Positions 40,998 through 52,223 of a DNA stretch of 64,000 bases are shown piece after piece. The notes beneath the pieces were generated by a model. The model saw nothing but the letters and a program-made list of their open reading frames with translations. It was not told the origin of the DNA and ran no database searches. Origin of the DNA: Paracyclopina nana (taxonomy: Eukaryota > Arthropoda > Copepoda > Cyclopoida > Cyclopettidae). The stretch covers positions 4,774,001 to 4,838,000 of the forward strand of contig JAGUCH010000005.1 in the NCBI GenBank assembly GCA_019096065.1. The letters are read 5' to 3'. The translations under genes and the position numbers were made by a program. Every line of letters starts with the position of its first letter. Positions within the stretch are counted from its first letter, which is position 1.

Positions 40998-43900
40998 ATG
41001 GATGCGTTGCTTTCATTTATCATCTTCCTTACTATGCTCAATCTTTCATGGTGAGTGGGAAAAACATGCCCTCGATCTCAGTTGAGGAGGAGAAACTTTA
41101 TGACGCCTGCTGATCGCGCGTCAGCAGTGCCAACTTTTCTCCCGAAAAATATAAACAAATTCCTACCAGAAGCTGTCAAGCAATTTCCTGATGTGGTTGT
41201 GGTACATACTCGATCATCTCTGATTTTTGCTCATTTTCAGGTCTTTAAGGCAGAAGCCTCGAGTGGCTGGAGGTCAGATCAATTACAGGGAGGAGGAAAA
41301 GAGGATCCTCGATAGCATTCTGGGCAGAGATGTTTACGACAATCGAATAAGACCCTCCGGCCTGAATGGAACGGGTATGCCGCATAAATATGATAGTGTA
41401 CACGCACTAGTGCATCGTAGCATTCTGTTTTCCAGACGCAGCCACCATTATTGTTGTCAACCTCTACATCCGCAGTTTTGCCAAAATTGACGACGTGAAG
41501 ATGGTAAGCTGACAAAAGTGTCCTTAGGAAATGCATTTTTTGCTGCTGCTGCTTCTCCGAGGATGATCCTCAGCCATAAATCTATCATGAATGCATTTGT
41601 CGAAGATAGCTTAGAGGGAGGCCTTTTTCTTTTTGCAGGAATACAGCGTCCAGATCACATTTCGCCAGACTTGGAATGATGATCGTCTGAGCTACGAATC
41701 GAGACTCACCCACGGGGATATGAGATGTGAGTGAATTTTGATCATTTGACTGTCATTAGCGCGATCGAGGCTTTCAAGGCAGAATTTACATTCAAGAGAC
41801 TCTCTCTTCTGCGGATTTTTTTCTCGAGTAATCCATAGTGATGCAAAAAGCTTTGAAAGCCGCTTGAAACTAGATTTCCGAGCTGCCAACAATGGGTGCT
41901 TTACGACTCAATTTGCTCTCCATACTATGGCCTGCAGCTAAAGTGGTTTCTGAAGGCCATGACTGACTTTTTCTCAGTTTTGATGAAGCTGAGCCCTCAA
42001 AGAAGCGAAAGCTGCTTTTACGACCGCTGTAATGAACTTTTATTTTTCCTCTGCGCAGCTAAGATTCAGTACCTCACCATGACGGACGCCAAGAAAGTTT
42101 GGATGCCAGATACGTTTTTCCGGAACGAAAAGGAAGGACGATTCCACAACATCCTGGTTCCCAATGTTTACATCAGAATCTTCCCCAATGGCAACGTTTT
42201 ATATAGCATCAGGTAAAAGCCACGGCAGAAAGTGCAATCAGTAAATTAATGGCTCGATCGAAAGCCATATACATAGTAGTGGTAGTAGTAGCCATGAGGT
42301 AGCTGTCAATAAATCAGAGACCTTTCTATTTTTCCAGGGTGTCACTTACATTGGCCTGTCCGATGAATCTAAAGCTCTACCCTCTTGATCGACAAAAATG
42401 CTCACTACGAGTTGCCAGCTGTAAGTAAAGTATCTCTACAAACTTGCTACGGCAGACAGATGGCCTACATCTATGGAAAGAAATGGGCCAGACTCATATT
42501 ACGTTGTACTCAACTCGTTTACTACTAGAGTGACTTACGAGAGGCAAAATGTCTTTTTTTTACCGTTGTGCTGTGCCATATTTCTTCCTTTATGATGGTA
42601 GTGTGCAAGGCTCATTAGCAGGAAAGGAGTCGGAACTACGCCATTTTACTCTCGGCCCTTTTGTTAATTATGCAAACCATACACTATATACATAGTGCTG
42701 TTGTTGTCAAAATCACCTACAATATAGTGTTCCTTCTGTAGTACACAAACAAAGGAACAATCAAGCCTTGACTGACAAGCTAATTGCGTATATATACACA
42801 TTCCGCTAGTTTTAAGCTTTGAGCATTAATTTTTCCCTGAGCTACGTCGTCCATTGAAGTAAGTTAAGGAAACTACGAAAATGAGCCCTTCTAACTTTTT
42901 CTTTAGATAGAGGCACAAGTAGCATTAGCAAAGATCTTCTTTGCCATAAAAACTTTTCCTCTAGAAGCAATTGTTGGAGATTGAAACACAGCTAAAAGTA
43001 TAGATAAAAAAGGGGAGAGAAAGGAGGAATCTTGGACAGATACAGTGCACAGCAGCGCGGTTAAAGAGCCTTTGTTTGCGTCAGTCACCATCATTTGTTT
43101 CCAGATGGTTGGACAACGGACGATCTTCAGTACCTTTGGAAAGCAAAAGATCCCGTGCAAATTGTCCCAGATCTGCATCTTCCTCGATTCACTCTGGAAA
43201 AATACATTTCTGACTATTGCAACATCATCACAAATACAGGTACAATACTGCTGGCAAACTACAAATGGCTCCAATTGATAATTTCCCTGCTTTCTTCCCC
43301 TTCAGGAGAGTATAGTTGCCTGACTGTAGATTTGACGTTCAAGCGCGAGTTCTCGTACTATTTGCTGACCATTTACGTGCCCTGTTGCATGCTGGTCATC
43401 GTCTCATGGGTGAGCTTTTGGCTCGATCCCAACGCTGTACCAGCGAGGGTGTCTTTGGGAGTAACCACTCTGCTCACTATGTCCACACAAACTGCGTCCA
43501 TCAACAACTCCTTGCCACCGGTGGCTTACACGAAGGCTATCGATGTTTGGACAGGGGTAAGTAAACCAAACATGAGCACTGTAGATCCTAGATGTTCAGG
43601 AGGACAACAAAAACTAGTTTTCAGGAAGAAGTGCATTTAGTGTATAGCATAGAAGTCATGATCATGCAGAAGCTACTACTGCAGCCACTCGATCCCTAGA
43701 GCCCATCTGATGCAGCACTCGAAAACAACAGAACAGCAAACTTTCCAGCAATGCTTGCTGCTGCTGCTGTAATAATTTCTTTTGTTCCTCCGCCCATATA
43801 CACTACAACTATCATGTACAATGTAGTTGCAGAGACGCATTCGATATAACTATACTCTTGACTTGAAGAAGGTAGCAAAGTAGGCCTACATAGCTCTTAT

Positions 43901-45037
43901 GTGAACCAATATTATCTAGTCTGCGCAGGTTGCATAGCCTTTAGAATTTTATCGAATAAGAGCTATAGAGGAAGCTGAGCCGCAGTAATAAGCGGATATT
44001 CTATGGTAGCCTTGCATTGCATTGTGGGGACGTGCCCTTTTTGCATTTTCTATTAAGCTGCGAGCATCTGTGCTGGTATATTTAGGTATATTTTTTGTTT
44101 TTGCCAGGTCTGCGTGACGTTTGTGTTTGGCGCACTACTTGAATACGCACTGGTGAACTACGCATCGCGATCCGACGCTCAGAGGTTGGCCAAGAAAAAG
44201 GTACAAAAACAGTGGGAACTGGACCACTGCTCCTTCGATCCTGCTCACATGGAAGATGCTCTGGCAGGCCCGGCAGGATCAGCAGCCTCAGCAGCCAACA
44301 ATGGAGGCTCCTTCGCCATGGTGAGTTGATATTGGCTGAACTTGCACCCCTCCCCCCAAAAAAGGGGCACCCAAATCAAGACAAACCTTTGCTTTGCAAC
44401 GTCCTGTAATGCATTTCATCCACTTCTTTGGGCGAAAGCAAAAAAGGAAATGTTTACCCGTAGCTATTCCCTTGGGAGCTCAGAGTGTGTGACTTTGATG
44501 CGCATCTGGGGAAAAAAGTAGTTGTTCTCCATTTCAGGTTTGTTAGGCATCAAATTCAGGGCTTTTTTGCATTTTGTGTGCTCAAAGGAACAGAAACATA
44601 CTCTCGAGTTAAGCGTACTCATAGCTGACAAAAAAGGATTTCCCATGTCGAGCAAGGAAGGGAACTTTAAATTACTCGTGACACTGCCGATGCGTATGGC
44701 TGTCAAAGGAAGTTTACCATTTGCAGTATAAATTCTGTTGTTGCAGAAACCGATGCTACGGGGCAATGGCCCGCCCCCGCCCGCTCCAGGCCACCCGGGC
44801 CAGCCTGGCATGGGCCCGCACAACCCGCTGATGAGCAAACTGCATCATTGCGAGATCCACATGAAGCCAAAGAAGCACTACAACTTCTTGCAGATGTGGT
44901 TAAACAAATTCCCCTCCCGGGCCAAGAAGATAGATGTGATCAGTCGAGTGACTTTCCCTGCCATCTTCGCTATGTTCAACCTGTCCTACTGGTGCTACTA
45001 CCTTTTGCAGGAGGCTCAAAGCGAACAGCGTATGTGA
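40998..45037 (+). CDS. GluCl: Glutamate-gated chloride channel subunit (GluCl)
   Basis: This is a Cys-loop pentameric anion channel of invertebrate neurons and muscle, and the target family of ivermectin. Ten exons (40998..41050, 41241..41374, 41436..41503, 41639..41726, 42059..42212, 42338..42420, 43105..43239, 43306..43556, 44108..44320, 44747..45037) encode 489 aa with all phases matching. Signal peptide: MDALLSFIIFLTMLNLS. The ligand domain includes IRPSGLNGTDA, KVWMPDTFFRNEKEGRFHNI and the Cys-loop CPMNLKLYPLDRQKC. A second Cys pair (YCN ... EYSC) is typical of GluCl. M1 is near LTIYVPCCMLVIVSWVSFWL. M2 begins PARVSLGVTTLLTM, and PAR marks anion selectivity. M3 is VWTGVCVTFVFGALLEYALV and M4 is VTFPAIFAMFNLSYWCYYL. 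The M3-M4 loop has a Pro/Gly-rich stretch. An in-frame ATG at 40905 in the same exon could add 31 residues, but 40998 has the better context and yields the signal peptide. Confidence 0.95.
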
Positions 45038-45841
45038 AAATGCTTCGCACTTATCTGCATCGATCATTCCGCACAAGGAAATGGCCTTTCCCAAAAACCA
45101 GCAGCAGCAGCAGAAGCTAGCCGCGGTGCGCTGCGCAAAGATATGGAATGGCAAAAATACCACCAAACTAATGACCGTTTTAATAGGCAAACAGCTTTTT
45201 TTCATGTGTGTGAGTGTGTACAGACCGCGAGATGTATACTGTAAAAAATGATAGCTAATTCCAAGCATGTCCATCCTTTAGAGCAAAAAAGGGAAACTTT
45301 TGAAGCGCGCGCGCATCATATATGCAAATGCATGAAATACTGCAGAAAAAACAGCGTAGAAGATCGACACTATACTACTATTATGTCCCACGTGTTTTGT
45401 GACAATATATTGTACTACTTCTATTTGGTATACTACTTCTATTACGACCATGCCAGACATCACGGCGAATTATAATTGTTATAACCACAGAAATCATGGC
45501 AGTCGAAAAACTTACACACAACAAATCATGTACAAAACCAACTGCTATTGCTACTAAACAGCATCATTATGCTCTCTCTATAACTTTTGATCCCCTACTA
45601 ATCAAAGATCAGGGCTTGAAAGCTGCTTTTTCGAAAATACTACTTACAACATTTCCTAACGTACCATAAGTATATAATCATCGCATCATCATCCGAATTC
45701 TCAGAGAAAAATTAGTGGAAAATTGTGAGTGCTATGCTTCTTGTACTGTTGCTTGTATTTTGAACAGAATACACACTACTACTACTGTACTTAACCGCAA
45801 CTATTCTGAGTTATGTGGTAATATGGCTCCGCGCGAACGTG
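45038..45841. other. Convergent 3' spacer between GluCl and SGSH
   Basis: These 804 bp lie between convergent stop codons and are AT-rich in the right half. They presumably contain both 3' UTRs. Nothing else is recognisable. Confidence 0.5.
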
Positions 45842-48800
45842 CTAATTCATCAAAGGCATGCATTGAGGCTTGTCTTTGAAAAGGCCTTTGTCTTCAAGGA
45901 CTCCATGAGGCGAGCAAATCCATGGATCCTTTGTTTCCCCTTGCCATTGCTTCAGTTCGAGGAGCAATTCATCAAAGATATCCTGCGTTATAATAATGAT
46001 CATTTCTCTGAGATCAAAGGCTAGCTTGCAATATATATAGTTACTCTGTAGAGAGGCTTATCAGCCACATTGTGCAGCTCCTCCGAGTCAACTTTCAAGT
46101 CAAACAACTCGTACTCTGGCCTTTTGTAATAGTCTGCGAGCGAATCTTTGTACCACTTGAGGCTTTCATTTTGGCGAGTGCGCTGCAAAATGTCTTGGAA
46201 GGTGGGCGACAAATAAAAGTCCTGATCGATGGGAAAACTTGCTCCAAAGGCCAGATTATGGATGAGCTTGTACCTGCGAGATCGAACATATCGCATGGGA
46301 TAGGCCATGCTCACCTCGTGAAAGTTGTGGCTGCCAAAGACGAGTCTATGCTCTGAATTATTGACAATATCAGTCTCATTAATGAAGAGCAGCCTGTAAA
46401 GGAAAATTACTTGGCAGTGCTTGAAGCAGAGATCTACCAGTGTAGGAGACGGCTTTCTTCAAAATGGTGTAGGAGGGAAGAGAAACGTTGTGCCAATCCA
46501 AAATAGTTGGCACCAAGTCCAGTAGGCTCGCCTGCGTGTACACCGAATCGACCTTTTCTTCACCTTTGAGCTGCTTCGGTGCATACACGATCAAAGGCTC
46601 GCGTATTCCTACGCGTAGAAATTACATTTCCTCAACATTTCCTCATTATGGGGTGTTCATCTATGCCTCGTTTCCTTAAAATCTTACGACAGCCTTAAAT
46701 GAAATGCCTAAGTTTTCGTACTTCTGATTAATCAAAATACTTCAAACTCATGTGACCAAAAGATTTGGGAAAAGTGGTTTACTTAAAGCTATCAAAAGTG
46801 AGTAATAATAATCAGTACTAAAATAGGAGGCTTAAGAAAAACGCAATTTAACGGAAGGAAAAAATTTCCTTTATATATGAACACAGCATTAGAGCCTCTT
46901 AAAGCAAGATAATTCTGCATTTTTGCAAACTGATGCCCTAAATGAGTTTCCCGCGGCCAGCAGAAGAAGCTACAGCAGCATCATGTGGCAAATTGGTTTG
47001 GAAAGCTCTCGTCGAAATAGGGCGCAGCAGCATGCTGCGGCATCGTTATTTGTAATCTGGCCCAACTTTCATGATTATCCCCCATTGAAGTCCAAATTAC
47101 CTGGGTCGTAAAAGTTGGTTCTCCCCGACGGAAATGGAATCCCATTGTCCGAGGAAAAAATGACGAGCGTCTCATTTTCCAGGTTCCAATTTCGGAGCTC
47201 TTCCATCAGCAATCCTACTCCTGGAAAAAAAGCAGCAGCTCTTTGAGGTCGCGCGCGCGCGCAAGAACGAATGAACGTCTCTTTCTTAGTGAAAAAAAAG
47301 GAAGTGGCAAAGAAAAACGAGCTCTCACCTTGATCAAGCCGCGAAATGGCGGTGTATTGATTTGCAATGTCTTGCCTCGCGGCGGGAGTATCTTGCACGA
47401 AATACGGCACGACAACTTGGCTGGGCTCGTAATATTCGGGCTTCCAATCTTTTATGCTTCCCATGCCAGGCTGGCCGTTGCCAAAGTTTTCGCAGAAATT
47501 TCCGTACTCGGGATTCGTGTGACCGCAGCGGTGGGTATCATGAAACGCCACGTAGAGCAAGAAGTCCTTGAAAGAAAGAACTTGGATGTTAGCAGAGCAC
47601 TGTACTCGCGTAGCATACGGTGGTACTTTCGAATTCTTTTGGGCCTTTTTCAGGAATCGCCTTGCCAGCATTCTGATTCGGGTAATATTGCGGCCAACCT
47701 GCAATATGGATTCCTTCTCCTCCGTGTGCTCGATGTCAAACTCGAAGACGGATGAGGGGCCTAAGATAACAATATATACCGACGTGCTTTTTGATGAAGA
47801 CTTTCGTATAGCATCAAGCCCTCAAAGCCTAGGTGAAGTACTACCACTACTTCTTCGATAGTGGCCTTTGGGGGCCAGCCGCCGAAAAAGCGAGTGCAAA
47901 CGGACGTTGTTTGCTGAGAGGATTCTCAAGTGTCCTGGGAGACTTTTGTCTCTCGCTAATTTCCCCGTCCGCTCTGGTACCATCTACTTCAGTGCTTAAG
48001 TAAATATCTGGCCATAAATTCTGGCCTCTATTGGCCCCTTTCACTTACGTAAATTGCTTCTCCTTCGGCGCACTTAATTCCAGGCTCCAAACCTGCTTTA
48101 CCAGGGCATAGTGCTCATTTCCAAAAGGTAGCAGCTTATTAGCATGCAGACTGCTCCTTCATATCTATCAGCGTTGCAGATGAAAAAGCTAGCACATTGT
48201 GACAAATAGGGCATCAGAGCTGCTGTGGCTGTTTTCACCCAATCCCAAGGGAATTGCGGGAGCAAATAAACATATAGTAGTACATTGGTGCCAAAATAGT
48301 TTGACCTCAAGCTACAATGCAGTGGCCAAATAGCACTGTGGGCGCAACGCGTGCTAAGTGGTTCCTAAAAGCTACTTTTTGCTCGTTCTGCATGCTTTTC
48401 AATAATAGCTAGCGCATACCAACGTGCTTTTTCCCAATAATGCCAGACATAAAGTTCCGCCCTCCTTTGCTTCTTTTGATGATTTTGGGAAGGCTTCGAA
48501 CCTCTTGGTAGCTGTTAAAGTGGTGGATATCTTGATGCAATCCATTCATGCCATTTTGATGAATCGGCAAGCCTGTCAGAATAGCAGACCGACTGGGAGA
48601 GCAACTGCTTACGCTCGTGAAAGCATTGTGAAAAACCGTGCCCATTCGTGCTAATTTATCGATATTTGGGGTTTTCACGACACGGTTGCCATAGCAGCCC
48701 AATTCCAAGCCGGCATCGTCGCCTAAGAGCAAATTGATTGATTGCCCTGCAAGCAGTATTATTACTTACTTATGATTAGTAGTGTGTTTTTTCCTCGTGT

Positions 48801-48851
48801 AGGGCTCAAAAGGCACCAGCAAAGAAACCAAAAAACATGTTTTTTCAGCAT
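45842..48851 (-). CDS. Sgsh: N-sulfoglucosamine sulfohydrolase (heparan N-sulfatase, SGSH)
   Basis: This lysosomal sulfatase removes N-linked sulfate from glucosamine during heparan sulfate degradation. Eight exons, complement(45842..45982, 46045..46352, 46411..46608, 47101..47220, 47329..47566, 47627..47760, 48420..48722, 48770..48851), encode 507 aa (human about 502). The signal peptide [16 protein letters not shown] is followed by the metal-binding Asp pair (29-30), which falls just after a 47-nt intron. The formylglycine motif is CSPSR at Cys68 within [18 protein letters not shown]. Other conserved blocks are [77 protein letters not shown] and [12 protein letters not shown]. The last coding exon, not obvious as an open frame, completes the protein with CMPLMN. 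The gene faces the bL9m gene across 146 bp. All active-site motifs look intact. Confidence 0.95.
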
Positions 48852-48997
48852 GATTGAAAGTGTTTTTGAGTGTCAAAGATCATAACAGTGAAGAGTGCAA
48901 GTTGCAGGGTCCAAATTCCATGAGCGGCGAGTTGGCGCGTTTGAATTTTCGCGCGCTTTTCTCGCTACTGCGGTAGTAAATAAACATTCCAAGCAAA
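48852..48997. promoter_or_regulatory. 146-bp bidirectional promoter of SGSH and bL9m
   Basis: Only 146 bp separate two divergent start codons, so both promoters and 5' UTRs must lie here or overlap the first exons. Two E2F-like words occur: TTGGCGCG at 48932-48939 and TTTTCGCGC at 48946-48954, in a local GC-rich patch without a TATA box. That E2F binds is inference. Confidence 0.65.
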
Positions 48998-50196
48998 ATG
49001 TTTTTGAGGCCGAGTCGGAGGTTTTCTTTGCTTTTGCCGCAATTTCAGCAATCCAGGGTGAGTAAAAGTGCTTTTAAGGGCTTAATTAAGGGATCTTCTT
49101 CAAGTTTCGCTTCCTTTTAGTCAGCTGTTGTTGTCTCAAGGGAACACACTCCTCCAAGATTACCACCAAATGCAACCCAAGAGCAAATTGACAAATCTGT
49201 CATCACGAATGATTACAAATATTTCCGATATAACGTTGTCAAGGAGACCGATTTGGAGCCAGCAAATGTCAAAGTTATTCTTCTTAGACCTTCTGAAGGT
49301 GAAACCTTGAAAAGGTGAAATCTAGCATTTGAGTAACTTGTGATTGTTGCAGAGTTTGGACGAAAAGGCCAAATTTTGACGCTCAATGGGAAAATTGCTC
49401 GGCAAGAATTATTGCTGCCCGGATTTGCAGTTTATGCTTCAGCGGAGAATTTGCAAAAGTACCAAAACATTGTGATTCCAGAAGACAGCGTTCAATATAG
49501 TTCTCCAACTGCAGCCTCGGTAATTTATTAATTATTCTATACAAAAAGTTATAAATAAGGTTGCATGTTGCCATAAGGCGCACGTGCAATATATTGCTAC
49601 TGCAGTCGCATTATTTCATTTTGTAGACTGCGTAATTGTCTCTGTAACTCTTTACAGGCTGTGGCGGAACTGTCTAAAATCCCATTTCACATTGTAATGC
49701 ATGCAGAAAATGCGTGGGAGCTGCAGCCCAGGCATATAAAGTATGCGTTATTAAATCAAGGCGTTCATGTAGAGGAATCGTGCATAGAAATGCCCCAAGT
49801 CAGGATTTCAGGCCCAGATCCCAACGTTGTGGAAAAGGAGTTTCTTGTGGGATTAGTGGTAAATCCTCTTGCTGCATCACACACTAATTTTCTCCGGTTA
49901 ATTACAAATTAAATGTCTTCTCCTCCTCTCTGTTGCAGCTCAACAATTTCGAGAAAGTGAGCATTCGGTGCATCATATTCCAAGCCTCTCTGACAACCCT
50001 GGAAGAAATCCCCCCATCAGGCTGGGATAAAAGGTTTTATGCAGCATTAATTCCTGGCCAAGAGGAAGCCCTTTTCATGGCCCCGAGGCAGAAATTAACG
50101 GCCGATGATGTCTCTGATCTCCCCGATGGAAAGCTCGTTCTTGAAAAGTATACGCAGTGGAAAAGTGAAAGAGATAAAAAATTGTTTTCCTCCTAA
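48998..50196 (+). CDS. mRpL9: Mitochondrial ribosomal protein bL9m (MRPL9)
   Basis: This is a large-subunit protein of the mitochondrial ribosome. Five exons (48998..49057, 49121..49298, 49353..49519, 49658..49858, 49939..50196) encode 287 aa. The N-terminus MFLRPSRRFSLLLPQFQQSR is basic and without acids, a typical mitochondrial presequence, and fills exon 1 exactly. The bL9 fold signature is VKVILLRPSEEFGRKGQILT followed by LLPGFAVYASAENLQKY, matching the family pattern of a glycine-rich hairpin and then LLPxGxAVYAS. The C-terminal half (WELQPRHIKYALLNQGVHV, LNNFEKVSIRC) follows the vertebrate MRPL9 arrangement. The protein ends with a basic/acidic helix. It shares a promoter region with SGSH. 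Confidence 0.88.
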
Positions 50197-50955
50197 TGAG
50201 ATTACATGCGCTATCTCTGTTTATGGATCTGCAGTCTACCATCAATTCTACTCTCGTCCTTGGGGAGTGTGAACAGCAGCGCACTTTCTGAGCAGATCAA
50301 TTTCAATTTCAGCCGAGAGCTCACATGCAGCCTCCATTTTTCACTTTTGATAAGCTAATTTCCTCGGGCTCAAGAGATATGGCATTTTTTATTGGGTGCA
50401 ATGGAGCATGCATGTTTTTTCGCTATTTATCGAAAAATCTCTGAGCCACGCTACTTCAACATTGCTCGTAGCTACATCTTTCTACTACATGCTGGAAAGT
50501 CGTCGTAAGATACTACAGCATGGGAAAGCTTTACTTTTGATTTCTTGCTGCATCTACACTCTGCTGCTACTATATCTGTATGATTCCTTTTTGACTCTGT
50601 GCCAGGCAATTTTTAAAGCTCCATTTCGTCTTCCCTTCTTGGGGCCGCATTTCATGGGGAATAGGAAGGTAGTCATTAGCAGTCGTGCAATGAATGATAT
50701 GATAAATGGGCAGAAAATGAGGGCTTTGTCTGAAAACATTTCTTTGACTGTACTATGAATCCTTGAATGCTATCCGTGCTGCGGCTCTTGCTGCTAGCTA
50801 CTCCTCGTTTTCGAGGCTATGACGAAAAATGTCCACCCTCGCTTCTTGTCCAGACCGTGACAAGATTGAGGAGCGCGCCTGAAATCGCCTCAACGGTCAC
50901 GGCCTCTGATCGAGGACAGACGTTTAACGAGTAGCAAAAAGTGTAACAAGTCAAT
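50197..50955. other. Spacer between bL9m and the PDZ-ZM gene
   Basis: This 759-bp spacer lies between two same-strand genes. A 120-codon frame at 50396-50758 has no recognisable feature. The promoter of the PDZ gene should lie at its right end. Confidence 0.45.
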
Positions 50956-51818
50956 ATGCCGAAAGAATTCCAAGAGTTCCAATTAACGAAGCCCCCCGGA
51001 GCTTCATGGGGGATTCGTATTGGTGGAGGAGTCGACAGGGGACGCGTACTCGTGTGCGAGAAGGTAAGCAGCCAACTAATTCGGCCTCGCTCACATTGAC
51101 ATTTTTCGAATACGTAGATAATTTTCAACTCGATTGCCTGCGACGCTGGCCTCAAAAGTCGTGATTACATCGTCGAGATCAATGGCACCAAAGTATTTGA
51201 TATGAGCCATGAGGAGTGCAAGGACTTGATCAGGAAATCTGGAGATACCATGAATATCAAAGTGGAGAGGTATATAGCATATCATATAATGTTATATATG
51301 CTTATTTTCAATCTGGATCGTTATGCGTAGGGGAGACCATATTGTGCCCAATTTGGCAGAGGCATTTCCTCAGAAGAAGAAGGACGAGGCAGATTCTAAA
51401 TCGAACGTAAGCTATTATATCTCCTTGGAAAAAGTGTAATCAGGCTCCATTGAATCTCTTTAATTGCATTGCTACACATCAGGGAGGTAAGCTAAAGCCC
51501 TATTGGGTGAAAGCACTGGAAGATGGGAAAGGTGCAAGAAATGCAGCTGGATTCACCACAGTGGGCAAACCTAAAATGGCGCAGAAACAGTATAACTCAC
51601 CTATGAGCATGTATTCAGAAGATGCTCTGGAGGAAATCATGCGAGATGGAACTTTAGGGTAAGCTTTTAATTGATGAAAGCCTTCCAATTGACTAAGCTC
51701 TTGCATGCATTTCAGAGGTAAACCAGTTGACTTTAACAATTTGATGAATCCAACCGGAAAGGAATTTGACCACCAAGCATCAGAAGTTCTGCAGCTCATA
51801 TTGGAAAGATCCAAGTAA
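50956..51818 (+). CDS. Short PDZ-ZM (Zasp-like) protein without LIM domains
   Basis: This is likely a cytoskeletal adaptor related to Zasp/PDLIM proteins that bind alpha-actinin at Z-discs and adhesion sites. Five exons (50956..51063, 51118..51269, 51331..51406, 51483..51658, 51716..51818) encode 204 aa. The PDZ domain spans about 6-88, with the binding loop ASWGIRIGGGVDRGRVLV and ACDAGLKSRDYIVEINGTKV followed by DLIRKSGDTMNIKVERG, the PDZ-ZM family layout. A ZM-like motif follows: FTTVGKPKMAQKQYNSPMSM at 136-155, ahead of YSEDALEEI. The protein ends at LQLILERSK with no LIM domain. A poly(A) signal lies 37 nt after the stop, so this short form is probably the complete product, not a truncation. 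Confidence 0.87.
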
Positions 51819-52223
51819 AGAAAAAGATTAGGGCATTGCTAGCTATATATCCAAAATAAAGTACTTTTCCAATAGCAATAAAAAGAAGAAAGCAGTTGTA
51901 GGAAAAAATGATACTTTTTCTCTGAGGAGGACATTCAAAAAGAAGCAGCATAAATTGCCTCAGATTAGAGATACAAGATTGGGAGTGGCGTTTTGTCGAG
52001 TTCCTACTTTGCCCACGAAAATGCTGCATAAATTCTTTCTCTTTGTCCCGATCGTCATACAACTCATGCGCGAGCCATATAACTCCTGCCTCGAATCACG
52101 CAGCTAAAAGGAATTCAGAGGTCAACTAGCATCCTCCTACTCGTCCAGATTGATCAATCGCGGAAAGTAGACTATCATTTCATAGTAAAAAGTGTAGTAT
52201 ATATATCACAGCCTCAGGGTTCT
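51819..52223. other. Convergent 3' spacer between PDZ-ZM and Mcr genes
   Basis: These 405 bp hold both 3' UTRs. The plus-strand AATAAA is listed separately; no clear minus-strand signal is evident. Confidence 0.5.
51855..51860 (+). terminator. Poly(A) signal AATAAA of the PDZ-ZM gene
   Basis: A canonical AATAAA begins 37 nt after the TAA stop of the PDZ-ZM gene. It supports a genuine end after the last visible exon. Confidence 0.6.

Noticed and set aside
46353-46410. Alternative SGSH acceptor at tttccttacag-like sequence near 46399
   Set aside because: Its pyrimidine tract is attractive, but the only matching donors would give an intron under 45 nt or break the frame; the 58-nt intron keeps phase and family alignment.
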